Assembly: GCA_016936095.1 (NCBI GenBank)
Contig: JAFGPR010000037.1
Coordinates: forward strand, 1 to 33,529
Direction: 5' to 3'
Source: Ignavibacteriales bacterium
GTDB taxonomy: Bacteria > Bacteroidota > Ignavibacteria > Ignavibacteriales > Melioribacteraceae
DNA length: 33,529 nucleotides
Below, piece after piece: positions 8,950 through 18,265 of this stretch (position 1 is the first letter of the stretch; every line of letters begins with the position of its first letter). A model generated the notes under the pieces. The model did no database searches. It was not told the origin of the DNA and worked only from the letters and a program-made list of their open reading frames with translations. A program made the position numbers and the translations under genes.

Positions 8950-10105
8950 CAAATTCCTTTATTTTTTCTACTACAAATTTTATCTGTTCTTCAGTCAATT
9001 CCGGGAATACGGGTAATGCTAAAGAATGTTCGGCGACAAAATTAGAAACAGGGAAATCTGAATCATTATATTTCAATTCAGCAAAACATTCCTGACGATG
9101 AAACGGTACGGGATAATAAATTTCTGTTCCAATTTCTTCATTTGTTAAGAACTCACGTAATTCATCTCGTTTTTCAACTTGGATAATATATTGATTGTAG
9201 ATATGATAATTTCTTAGTTTACCATCTTTGTATATTGCTTTCGGTAATAGGACTTTATTCTTAGCATCAAGATTAATTTTCCTTGCCTCTTCTGCTAAAT
9301 TATTTTCAATAAATAATTTTGTATATAAATCAGCATTCTCTCTTCTTCGCTGCGACCAGCTATCAAGATATTTTAATTTAACCCGAATAACCGCTGCCTG
9401 AAGTGCGTCAAGCCGGAAATTTCCGCCAATAATTTTATGATAATATTTAGGTTCAGCTCCATGCATCCTTAAAATTTTTAACCTATCTGCTAATTCTTTA
9501 TTATTAGTGGCCACTAATCCACCATCACCAAAACATCCTAAATTCTTGCTTGGGAAAAATGAGAAACATCCTATATCACCAATAGTTCCAACAGTTCGAC
9601 CATCCTTATATTGAACCCCAATTGCTTGAGCTCCATCTTCAACAACAAACAAACTATATTTTTTTGCAATTTCTATAATTGGCTGCATATCTGCACTTTG
9701 GCCGTAAAGGTGAACGGGAATTATCGCTTTTGTTTTATTAGTTATTCTTTTTTCAATTTCATTTGGTGATATGTTAAAAGTAATTGGATCTATGTCGGCA
9801 AAAACAGGTGTAGCATTCAATCTCGACACAACACCAGCAGTTGAAAAAAATGAATATGTCGGGACTATTACTTCGTCACCCGGTTGTATATCAATTGCCA
9901 TCAATGCTATTAGAAGTGCATCTGTTCCGGAAGAAACTCCAATTGCATAATTACAATTTAGATATTTCAATAATTCTTCTTCTAATGCTTTGACTTCAGG
10001 TCCAAGAATAAAATACTGTGATTCTATTACTTTGAATATTGCAGCATCTATTTCAGATTTAATTGATTGATATTGCATTTTAAGATCTAATAGAGGAACT
10101 TTCAT
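8930..10105 (-). CDS. DegT/DnrJ/EryC1/StrS family PLP-dependent sugar aminotransferase (WbpE-like)
   Basis: MKVPLLDLKMQYQSIKSEID, YAIGVSSGTDALLIAL, VEDGAQAIGVQYKDGRTVGTIGDIGCFSFFPSKNLGCFGDGG (PLP Lys region), GGNFRLDALQAAVIRVKLKYLDSWSQRR. Confidence 0.95.
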   Translation of the reverse strand: MKVPLLDLKMQYQSIKSEIDAAIFKVIESQYFILGPEVKALEEELLKYLNCNYAIGVSSGTDALLIALMAIDIQPGDEVIVPTYSFFSTAGVVSRLNATPVFADIDPITFNISPNEIEKRITNKTKAIIPVHLYGQSADMQPIIEIAKKYSLFVVEDGAQAIGVQYKDGRTVGTIGDIGCFSFFPSKNLGCFGDGGLVATNNKELADRLKILRMHGAEPKYYHKIIGGNFRLDALQAAVIRVKLKYLDSWSQRRRENADLYTKLFIENNLAEEARKINLDAKNKVLLPKAIYKDGKLRNYHIYNQYIIQVEKRDELREFLTNEEIGTEIYYPVPFHRQECFAELKYNDSDFPVSNFVAEHSLALPVFPELTEEQIKFVVEKIKEFVNHKEQ

Positions 10106-10141
10106 ATAATTTCCCTTTAATTTTTAAAGCTTGATAATAAT

Positions 10142-11176
10142 TTAATTTTTGTTTTTCAAACTTTTTACAATTAATTGTCTTATTTCTTTAATTTTACCGT
10201 TATAAATAAAGTATAAACAACTAATCACAAATGATAACATCATCAACAATACAAACGTAACTATTCTTTGTGGGCCAGTTTTTAATATTGGATTACCAGC
10301 ATATTCCTTAACATTTAATACTGGGGTATCTTTAACCTGGTCAATTCTTGCAAGTTCTAATTGCTTAGTCAATTCAATATATACGGTTTGAAGAATTTCA
10401 AGATTTCTTAAAAGCCGACTTTGTTCAAGCATTAATTGTGGTGATTGAATCGTTACTCGATTTAATTCTCTGAATTTTTTTAGTTTTTCCTCAGAATCAC
10501 GTAACGAATCGGCAACTTCAATAACACGATTTTCGATAAATTTTACTTGCTCAGTCGCAAAAGATTTTCTTTGAGTTCTAATGTAATCATCTAATGAAAT
10601 AACAAATTGATTTACCACCTCGGAAGATAATTTTGATTCAGGCATTCTTACAGTGATTGTTAGTACGTTCGTTAGTCTGTCAAGATTCGTTGTTATAAGA
10701 TTCTTAATTTTTTGATAAGCCTTAATAAAAAGATATCTATTCGCTTCTTCTTTAGGTAAATCATCATCCACTTCAATTTCAAAATATTCAATCAAATTAA
10801 TAGAATCCTTAAATTCTGTTGTTTTATATTTACGAAATACTACATTACTTACAACCGTTTCACTGTAAATTAAATTTTCATATATTGCAGTGGGTGATAC
10901 ATCCCCAATATTTATTCCTGCCATACTAGCCAAAGATGAAAGTTGCGAAAAAGTACTTGATTTATTTCCATATTCCGGTAAAATTGATACTGAACTATCA
11001 TAGTAAGGTTTAGTTAGAAAAAATAAATAAACTAATACAATTATTGCAATAATAAAATTAGCTAGAATAATTTTCCATTTTGCTTGATATATTGTTTTAA
11101 TTAGAGGTGCTATTTTGATAATAAATTCTTTTAATCCATCTCTCTTTTTATCGTTTGATTTTAATAGATCTTCCAT
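10142..11176 (-). CDS. Wzz/polysaccharide chain-length determinant family protein
   Basis: N-terminal TM after a short cytoplasmic segment (WKIILANFIIAIIVLVYLFFL), large coiled-coil-rich periplasmic part, C-terminal TM (IVTFVLLMMLSFVISCLYFIY). Next to an SLBB export protein. No kinase domain. Confidence 0.85.
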   Translation of the reverse strand: MEDLLKSNDKKRDGLKEFIIKIAPLIKTIYQAKWKIILANFIIAIIVLVYLFFLTKPYYDSSVSILPEYGNKSSTFSQLSSLASMAGINIGDVSPTAIYENLIYSETVVSNVVFRKYKTTEFKDSINLIEYFEIEVDDDLPKEEANRYLFIKAYQKIKNLITTNLDRLTNVLTITVRMPESKLSSEVVNQFVISLDDYIRTQRKSFATEQVKFIENRVIEVADSLRDSEEKLKKFRELNRVTIQSPQLMLEQSRLLRNLEILQTVYIELTKQLELARIDQVKDTPVLNVKEYAGNPILKTGPQRIVTFVLLMMLSFVISCLYFIYNGKIKEIRQLIVKSLKNKN

Positions 11177-11194
11177 AAAAATAGTCCTTCTAAA

Positions 11195-13888
11195 TTATAA
11201 TTGCTTTGCTAATACTAAAACGGTTAATGCTGTAACTACATAAGTAAGTATATCCCTTAAAGTGCCAGTCCAATCTGTTGATTCTGTTTCCGGTTCAGGA
11301 GGAGGAACTTTTTTAACCCAAATCATCGCTCCATCATAGACGGAAGGATTGTTAGTAAAAATCCCAAAATTTACTCTTCTTGATTCACCATTCGATTGAC
11401 GACACACCGCATAATCAGCATCATTTGTTAATCCACCAGCTTTATCAATATAATCCTTTACGGATTCACCATCAACAAATTTGAATAAACCGGGATTATT
11501 TACTTCACCCGAAACAAAGACAGTATTAGGTTTTTGAGGAATATAAATACTATCTCCATCAAATAAATTTATATTCTCGTCATCATCCTCATCATAATAT
11601 AATTTGTCGAGATCAATGATTACTCTTTTATTATCTCTAACAAAATATGAACCAAATAAAAATGCTTCTGAAGTCGGTCCACCTGCAGTCTTTATTAAAT
11701 CAGCAATCGATTCATTTTTATTCTTTAATACATAAGTGCCAGGATATTCAATCTCCCCTAATATCATTACCGATCTTTGTTCTTCATAATTAGGATTCTT
11801 TTTAACAACAACAACATCTTTATGTTCAAGAAAATATAGAGAATCATAATTAGTATTATGGTTATTTATTTTTTGTGATATATCGGGTATGGATATATTA
11901 AATTCTTCACTTAATTTATCTCCCTCATAACCTTTAACATCTATATGATGAATTCGTACTTCAGTTCGTAATGCTCTTTCATTAAAGCCTCCTGCTCTGA
12001 TAATCAAGTCAATAGGTGTCATATTAGTATCTAAAGGATATATTCCTGGTTTATGAACCTCACCTTCAATTCTAACCCACTTATCTAAAATTTCTACAGC
12101 ATCTAATTTATAGATATGAATTTTATCACCTGGTTCAAGGTCTAAATTATTCTTCTCATTTAAAATATCCTCTAGATTAAATGGAATTACTCTTGAGGTA
12201 ATTGCATCTTTATTAAGTCTTACTATATCACCTCTTACAGTGAATGCTTTACCTTTAAATACAGGATCTTGAAGTCCTCCTGCTTTAAAGATCATATCAA
12301 AGAGAGTAAGACTATCGGCATAAGGTATCGCAAACGGAGTTTTTACATAACCCTCAATTGATACATAAAGAATATCTTTCAAATCATAAATGGAATAGAT
12401 CCTTACAGAGTCTCTGGACTGCAGTTTAATATCGTGATAACGATCACCACGTAAAGTCAATTCCAGATCAACTGAATAAAATTCTCTTGTATAATCCTCA
12501 TTTGTCCTGATAATATCTGCTTTCTTCAGATATACTTCAGGTAAGAGACCATCAGCCATTTCAATTAAATTACTAAGATAAGGTGCTTTCTCAACATCAT
12601 AAGTACCCGGTCGATAAACTGCTCCTTCAAGAGAGATATAATTCTCAATTTCATTCCGTATAGGAAAAATTCTGATGATGTCACCATCTTTCAACGGAAT
12701 ATCAAATGAAGGGTCAGATAGAAGTCGAGATAAATCAACATCAAATATTTTTCTATCGAAAGAATAATTATCCCTTTCTTCAAATGGGACAATGCGATTT
12801 ATCTGTGCACGTCCTGTAAATGCGGTGGGTTTTAATCCACCTGAAAACTTGAGTAATTCTCGAAGCCCTTCATCTTCCTTAAGTTCATAAATCGCTGGTC
12901 GAATAATTTCACCATCAATTGTAATAGTTGATAATCTTGGTGGGATGAAAATTTTATCATTATCACTTAACCGTACATCGCTTATTGATTCTTTACCTAA
13001 AAGATAATCGTATATGTCAACCTCTGCAATTTTTTTCTCGTTTCTATATACTTTAATACTTCTCAGTGAGCCACTTTTAAGCGGTCCACCTATACTAAAT
13101 AGAGCATTAAATACTTCTGAATAACCATTAATATTATATCCACCCGGATTTTTTACCTCACCTAAGGCAAATATTCTAACTGGTTTTACTTTCGCTAATG
13201 TAGCATCTAAAAATACTCTTGGAGGACTAGATATTAAACCTTCGTAAAATCTTGCAAGACTTAAAGTCAATCTTTCTTGTAATTGTGAATAAGGGCCAGA
13301 AACGAAAATTTGACCTGCTTCTGGAATAAAAATTCTACCTAATTCATCAACTGTTAACTCATAAGAAAATTCTACATCACCCCACATATAAATCCTAATT
13401 ACATCATTAGGACCAACTAAATAATTTGGATCTATGGGACCAATAGCTGATGGTTCAAATGATTGAGGAACACTCAAGAAAATATCATAACCGAAATATG
13501 GGAGATTGCTTTCCTTTTCAATTAAATCTTTTTTCAATTCCTCAATATTTTTATCTTGTTGAATCATTACTTGTCTATTTGTATCGGTATCAATTTCAAC
13601 TTTAACAATAGGTTGATTATTTTCAGTTTTCGTAATTATTTCAGTTGACTTTGTCTTATTTTTCATTACATAATCCGAAATAAACTCGTCATAATCAATA
13701 CCATATTGTTTAGCATATTTTCTTGCATCATCAACAGTCATATTCATCTTTGTTAATTCGGCTTCTATTTCTTCTTCAGTATAAATCTGTTTCGATTTCA
13801 ATTCCTGACTAATTTTTTTCTCGATCTGGCCTATGCTTATATTCGTTAAAAAGATGAAAGAAACCAAAATAATTAAAATCTTTTTCAT
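11195..13888 (-). CDS. multi-SLBB polysaccharide biosynthesis/export protein (Wza-like)
   Basis: Signal peptide MKKILIILVSFIFLTNISIGQ; Poly_export segment 'YLVGPNDVIRIYMWGDVEFSYELTVDELGRIFIPEAGQIFVSG'; repeated SLBB units ('V.GEV..PG.Y...', 'IEGEVHKPGIYPLD', 'ILGEIEYPGTYVLK', 'VSGEVNNPGLFKFV'). ORF track start 13906 is TTG; ATG at 13888 begins the signal peptide. Confidence 0.92.
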   Translation of the reverse strand: MKKILIILVSFIFLTNISIGQIEKKISQELKSKQIYTEEEIEAELTKMNMTVDDARKYAKQYGIDYDEFISDYVMKNKTKSTEIITKTENNQPIVKVEIDTDTNRQVMIQQDKNIEELKKDLIEKESNLPYFGYDIFLSVPQSFEPSAIGPIDPNYLVGPNDVIRIYMWGDVEFSYELTVDELGRIFIPEAGQIFVSGPYSQLQERLTLSLARFYEGLISSPPRVFLDATLAKVKPVRIFALGEVKNPGGYNINGYSEVFNALFSIGGPLKSGSLRSIKVYRNEKKIAEVDIYDYLLGKESISDVRLSDNDKIFIPPRLSTITIDGEIIRPAIYELKEDEGLRELLKFSGGLKPTAFTGRAQINRIVPFEERDNYSFDRKIFDVDLSRLLSDPSFDIPLKDGDIIRIFPIRNEIENYISLEGAVYRPGTYDVEKAPYLSNLIEMADGLLPEVYLKKADIIRTNEDYTREFYSVDLELTLRGDRYHDIKLQSRDSVRIYSIYDLKDILYVSIEGYVKTPFAIPYADSLTLFDMIFKAGGLQDPVFKGKAFTVRGDIVRLNKDAITSRVIPFNLEDILNEKNNLDLEPGDKIHIYKLDAVEILDKWVRIEGEVHKPGIYPLDTNMTPIDLIIRAGGFNERALRTEVRIHHIDVKGYEGDKLSEEFNISIPDISQKINNHNTNYDSLYFLEHKDVVVVKKNPNYEEQRSVMILGEIEYPGTYVLKNKNESIADLIKTAGGPTSEAFLFGSYFVRDNKRVIIDLDKLYYDEDDDENINLFDGDSIYIPQKPNTVFVSGEVNNPGLFKFVDGESVKDYIDKAGGLTNDADYAVCRQSNGESRRVNFGIFTNNPSVYDGAMIWVKKVPPPEPETESTDWTGTLRDILTYVVTALTVLVLAKQL

Positions 13889-13921
13889 AGATTTTCCGTT
13901 TTTCAATTAAAAATTAATTCT

Positions 13922-15244
13922 TCAAGATTTAAAAATTTTCTTAGAAAAAATTCCATTTCTATTCATTGCATTTCTAGTATCAAGAATTAAAGAAGCATTA
14001 TTAGCAATAAATTTATAATCATAATTTGAATGATCTGTGCTAATGACTACCAAATCATATTTTTTAAGAGTTGCCTTGTTTAATGGGACTGATTTCATAT
14101 TATATTTATACATGCGCATTTTTGGTAATTTAGCAATATAGGGATCATTATAATCCACTTTTGCTCCAAGATCTCTAAATAATTCTATCAATTTTAATGT
14201 TGGGGATTCTCTTAAGTCGTCAACATCTTTTTTATATGCAGCACCGAGTATTAATACCTTAGAATTATTCAAGGTTTTTTTATACTTATTTAAAAATAAT
14301 ATTGCATTTTCAACTACATAATACGGCATAAAAGTATTTACTTCTCCAGCAAGTTCAATAAAGCGTGTACTGATATCGTACTCTCTTGCTTTCCAAGTTA
14401 AATAAAATGGGTCTATAGGGATACAATGTCCACCCAATCCCGGTCCAGGATAAAATGCTTTATATCCAAATGGTTTTGTAGAAGCAGCTTCGATTACTTC
14501 CCATACATCGATATTCATCTTATTAAAAACCATTTTCAATTCATTTACTAATGCAATATTGACCGAGCGAAAAATATTTTCAAGTAATTTCGTTGCTTCT
14601 GCTGCTCGGGTTGATGATACAGGAACAGTTCTTACAATCACCTTATCATATAATGCTTGAGCTATTTTCAAACAACTTTTGGTGTACCCACCAACAACTT
14701 TTGGAATTTTAGCTGTTGTAAATTCTGGATTATTAGGATCTTCTCGTTCAGGTGAAAATGCTAAATAAAAATCTTTCCCGACAACAAATTTTTCATTCCC
14801 TCTTGCGTTTTCAAAAATAGGTAACAACAATTCATCCGTTGTCCCCGGATAAGTAGTTGATTCTAATGTAATCAATTGTCCTTTTCTCATATACTTTGCT
14901 ATTGTCATCGCAGTGTTTTCAACATAAGATAAATCTGGCTCACGATTTTTATTTAGAGGTGTTGGTACACAAATAATTATCACATCAACTTCTTTGATTC
15001 GTGAGAAATCTGATGTAGGTTCTAAATTTTTATTTGAGATTACTACTTTGATTGATTTGGAAGGAATATGCTTAATATAACTTTTCCCTTTTAGTAAGTC
15101 AATTACCTTTGAATTATCAACATCAAAGCCGATTACTTTAAATCCTTTATGTGCAAATTCAATGCCTAAAGGTAAACCTACGTAACCCAGACCAATTATT
15201 CCAATCTTTGCGGTTTGATCTTCAATTTTCTTTAATAAAACCAA
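13922..15244 (-). CDS. nucleotide sugar dehydrogenase (UDP-N-acetylglucosamine 6-dehydrogenase WbpA-like)
   Basis: IGIIGLGYVGLPLGIEFAHKGFKVIGFDVD, VPTPLNKNREPDLSYVENTA, TLESTTYPGTTDE, AAEATKLLENIFRSVNIALVNEL, PGPGLGGHCIPIDPFYLTWKA. TTG start at 15244 preceded by GGAG 5 nt upstream (GGAGAAAAATTG). Confidence 0.93.
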   Translation of the reverse strand: MVLLKKIEDQTAKIGIIGLGYVGLPLGIEFAHKGFKVIGFDVDNSKVIDLLKGKSYIKHIPSKSIKVVISNKNLEPTSDFSRIKEVDVIIICVPTPLNKNREPDLSYVENTAMTIAKYMRKGQLITLESTTYPGTTDELLLPIFENARGNEKFVVGKDFYLAFSPEREDPNNPEFTTAKIPKVVGGYTKSCLKIAQALYDKVIVRTVPVSSTRAAEATKLLENIFRSVNIALVNELKMVFNKMNIDVWEVIEAASTKPFGYKAFYPGPGLGGHCIPIDPFYLTWKAREYDISTRFIELAGEVNTFMPYYVVENAILFLNKYKKTLNNSKVLILGAAYKKDVDDLRESPTLKLIELFRDLGAKVDYNDPYIAKLPKMRMYKYNMKSVPLNKATLKKYDLVVISTDHSNYDYKFIANNASLILDTRNAMNRNGIFSKKIFKS

Positions 15245-15423
15245 TTTTTCTCCAAATTTATTAAAATTCGAATTTTAAATGTAATATTTTCGATTTTTAT
15301 AAACTAAAGATTTTTTAATAATTTAATCAATTATATTATTTTAACTATTGAATTAAACAATGAGTTATAAAAATAACAAATCCATTAAAAATATAATATG
15401 CAAATAATTATCTCTATTTTTAA

Positions 15424-15468
15424 TAATTAAAAATATTAAGTACGTTTATTAACTAATATTTTTAATTA
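15424..15468. promoter_or_regulatory. perfect 15-bp inverted repeat (TAATTAAAAATATTA / TAATATTTTTAATTA, 15-nt spacer) in a divergent intergenic region
   Basis: Arms at 15424-15438 and 15454-15468 are exact reverse complements; regulatory role is inference. Confidence 0.4.
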
Positions 15469-15538
15469 GTATGATTACAAAATTTAATTTATTTTTGTAC
15501 ATAGTAAAATAAAGTTATTAACTAATTGGAAAGAAAAA

Positions 15539-16660
15539 ATGTCAGACAACATCTTTCAAATTAAGAAAGTTGAGACCAAGAAAGATTTAAATAAATTCAT
15601 AAATTTTGCTTGGGAGATATACAAAAATAATCAATATTGGGTACCTCCAATGTTGATGGAAGTTAAGCGAAGACTAAATAAAGATAAAAATCCATTTTTT
15701 AAACACTCTGAAATGGAAATGTTCGTAGCGGTTAAAGAAAAAAAAGTTATTGGTCGTATTGCCGCAATTGTCAATCATCGTTATAACGAATTTCATAATG
15801 AAAAAACTGGCAATTTTGGGATGTTTGAATGCATTAATGATGTTGAAGTAGCAAATGCTCTTTTTTCTGAAGCTGAAAAATGGTTAAAAGAAAAAGGAAT
15901 GGACAAAATATTAGGGCCTGTCAATCTCAGTATGAATGAAGAATGTGCTTTTCTTTTAGAAGGTTTTGATTCACCTCCTACAATTTTAATGCCTTATACT
16001 CACAAATATTATATTGAACTCACTGAAAAATGTGGATATAAAAAGTCAAAGGATCTTCATGCTTACTTAAAAGATAATGTTGGTGTGGAGAGTAGAATTT
16101 CAAAACTCGTTGAACGAGTTAGAACAAATGAAAATGTTACTATTAGAAAATTCAATAAAAAAAGATTTAATCAAGATGTTGCACTATTCAAAGAGATTTA
16201 TAATGCAGCGTGGGAATTAAATTGGGGCTTTGTACCCATGACCGAAGATGAAATTGATTATATGGTCAAAGACTTAAAACCTATTTATATTCCAGATCTG
16301 TTTTTATTTGCAGAAGTAAACGGAGAACCTGTCGGATTATCAATGACTTTACCTGATATAAATTTTGTGATAAAAAAAATAAATGGTAAACTTTTCCCAT
16401 TTGGATGGTTAAAATTTTTACTTTATCGAAGAAAGATGTCTGGAGTAAGAGCAATTGTCTTTGGATTAAAAAAGGATTATAGAAGAACTGGTATTAATAC
16501 TGTTTTATATTATGAAACAGAGAAAGCTGGAGTAAGACTTGGTTTTAAGTGGTGCGAAATGTCATGGAATCTTGAAGACAATGACTTGATTAATCGTTTT
16601 GATGAAGCTGTTGGTGGAAGACTTTATAAAAAATATAGAATTGTCGAAAAACCATTGTAA
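15539..16660 (+). CDS. GNAT-like acyl-CoA N-acyltransferase, large (373 aa) form
   Basis: FVAVKEKKVIGRIAAIVNHRYNEFHNEKTGNFGMFECIND..ANALFSEAEKWLKEKGMDKILGPVNLSMNEECAFLLEGFD resembles a GNAT motif A region; second GNAT-like half with VFGLKKDYRRTGINTVLYYET. Confidence 0.75.
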   Translation: MSDNIFQIKKVETKKDLNKFINFAWEIYKNNQYWVPPMLMEVKRRLNKDKNPFFKHSEMEMFVAVKEKKVIGRIAAIVNHRYNEFHNEKTGNFGMFECINDVEVANALFSEAEKWLKEKGMDKILGPVNLSMNEECAFLLEGFDSPPTILMPYTHKYYIELTEKCGYKKSKDLHAYLKDNVGVESRISKLVERVRTNENVTIRKFNKKRFNQDVALFKEIYNAAWELNWGFVPMTEDEIDYMVKDLKPIYIPDLFLFAEVNGEPVGLSMTLPDINFVIKKINGKLFPFGWLKFLLYRRKMSGVRAIVFGLKKDYRRTGINTVLYYETEKAGVRLGFKWCEMSWNLEDNDLINRFDEAVGGRLYKKYRIVEKPL

Positions 16661-16736
16661 ACAAAATTTATGTAATTACAAATCTTGTTTCCATAATTTT
16701 CATCATATAAAGCATAGAATCTAATTTTTATTCTAA

Positions 16737-16798
16737 CATAACTTGAGCAAATAAATTTAGTATTTAAATTAGATATTTGATTAAAGTTATGTTTTTTT
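16737..16798 (+). terminator. AT-rich terminator-like hairpin with T-tract, 20 nt before sufB start
   Basis: CATAACTT-GAG-CAAATA-AATTTA-(GTATT)-TAAATT-AGA-TATTTG-ATTA-AAGTTATG followed directly by TTTTTTT: 20 paired bases in three exact blocks. Confidence 0.5.
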
Positions 16799-16817
16799 AT
16801 AAAAAACACTTATATAG

Positions 16818-18263
16818 ATGAACGAAGAAAATAAAATCTTAAAAGATATAACCGATAGCGACTACAAATGGGGTTTTGTTACAGATATTGAATCTGAATC
16901 TTTTCCGAAGGGTTTAGATGAAAATACTGTCCGATTACTATCTTTAAAAAAAGATGAACCAAAATGGATGACTGAATGGAGATTGAAAGCATTCCGTGCT
17001 TGGTTGAAAATGAAAGAACCTCGTTGGGCTAATCTGAAAATTCCTGAAATAAATTATCAAGATATTATATATTACTCAGCACCTATTAAAAAGGAAAAAT
17101 TAGAAAGTTTAAATGAGGTGGATCCAGAGTTACTTAAAACATTTGAAAAATTGGGTGTCCCCATTCAGGAGCAAAAACGGCTTACCGGTGTCGCGGTTGA
17201 TGCCGTGTTCGATTCAGTTTCTGTTTCAACAACTTTTAGGGAATCACTTGCTGAGAAAGGAATAATTTTCTGTCCAATATCCGAGGCAATAAAAAAATAT
17301 CCTGAGCTAATAAAGAAATATCTTGGCTCAGTTATCCCGTATAATGATAAATTTTATGCTACATTAAACTCAGCAGTATTTAGTGATGGTTCCTTTGTTT
17401 ATATTCCGAAAAACGTCACATGCCCAATGGAATTATCTACTTACTTTAGAATAAATGCACAAGAAACTGGACAATTTGAAAGAACTTTGATAATTGCAGA
17501 AGAAGGAAGTTATGTGAGTTATTTAGAGGGTTGTACTGCACCAATAAGGGATGAAAATCAACTCCACGCTGCAGTGGTTGAACTCGTTGCTCTTGACAAT
17601 GCTGAAATAAAATATTCAACGGTTCAAAATTGGTACCCCGGTGACAAAGAAGGTAAGGGTGGTATTTATAACTTTGTTACTAAACGTGGAATCTGCAAAG
17701 GAAAAAATTCAAAAATATCTTGGTCACAAGTCGAAACAGGTTCAACAATTACTTGGAAATATCCAAGTTGTATTTTAAGTGGTGATAATTCTGTCAGTGA
17801 ATTTTATTCTGTTGCTGTTACAAATAATTACCAGCAAGCTGACACTGGAACGAAAATGATTCATATTGGCAAAAATACAAAAAGCACAATTATATCAAAA
17901 GGAATTTCTGGTGGATATAGTAATAATTCATATCGCGGATTAGTCAAGGTCCACAGGAATGCAAACAATTCAAGAAATTTTTCTCAATGTGATTCAATGT
18001 TAATTGGTGATAAATGTGGTGCTCATACTTTCCCATATATTGAAGTTGATAATAAAACAGCAATAGTTGAACACGAGGCAACGACTTCAAAGGTAAGCGA
18101 CGACCAGATTTTTTATCTAAATCAAAGAGGTATATCCTCTGAAGATGCTGTAAATATGATTGTAAACGGGTTCTGTAAAGATGTCTTTAATAAATTACCA
18201 ATGGAATTTGCAGCTGAGGCACAAAAGTTATTAGCCATAACTTTAGAAAATTCAGTCGGGTAA
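16818..18263 (+). CDS. sufB: Fe-S cluster assembly protein SufB
   Basis: [12 protein letters not shown]-type N-terminus ([19 protein letters not shown]), [79 protein letters not shown]. Confidence 0.98.
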   Translation: MNEENKILKDITDSDYKWGFVTDIESESFPKGLDENTVRLLSLKKDEPKWMTEWRLKAFRAWLKMKEPRWANLKIPEINYQDIIYYSAPIKKEKLESLNEVDPELLKTFEKLGVPIQEQKRLTGVAVDAVFDSVSVSTTFRESLAEKGIIFCPISEAIKKYPELIKKYLGSVIPYNDKFYATLNSAVFSDGSFVYIPKNVTCPMELSTYFRINAQETGQFERTLIIAEEGSYVSYLEGCTAPIRDENQLHAAVVELVALDNAEIKYSTVQNWYPGDKEGKGGIYNFVTKRGICKGKNSKISWSQVETGSTITWKYPSCILSGDNSVSEFYSVAVTNNYQQADTGTKMIHIGKNTKSTIISKGISGGYSNNSYRGLVKVHRNANNSRNFSQCDSMLIGDKCGAHTFPYIEVDNKTAIVEHEATTSKVSDDQIFYLNQRGISSEDAVNMIVNGFCKDVFNKLPMEFAAEAQKLLAITLENSVG

Positions 18264-18265
18264 TT

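Noticed and set aside
8913-9095. Plus-strand 60-aa ORF
   Set aside because: Antisense to the aminotransferase C-terminus and overlaps the repeat element.
16624-16809. Minus-strand 61-aa ORF between the GNAT gene and sufB
   Set aside because: Overlaps the GNAT 3' end and the hairpin; no motif or ribosome-binding support.
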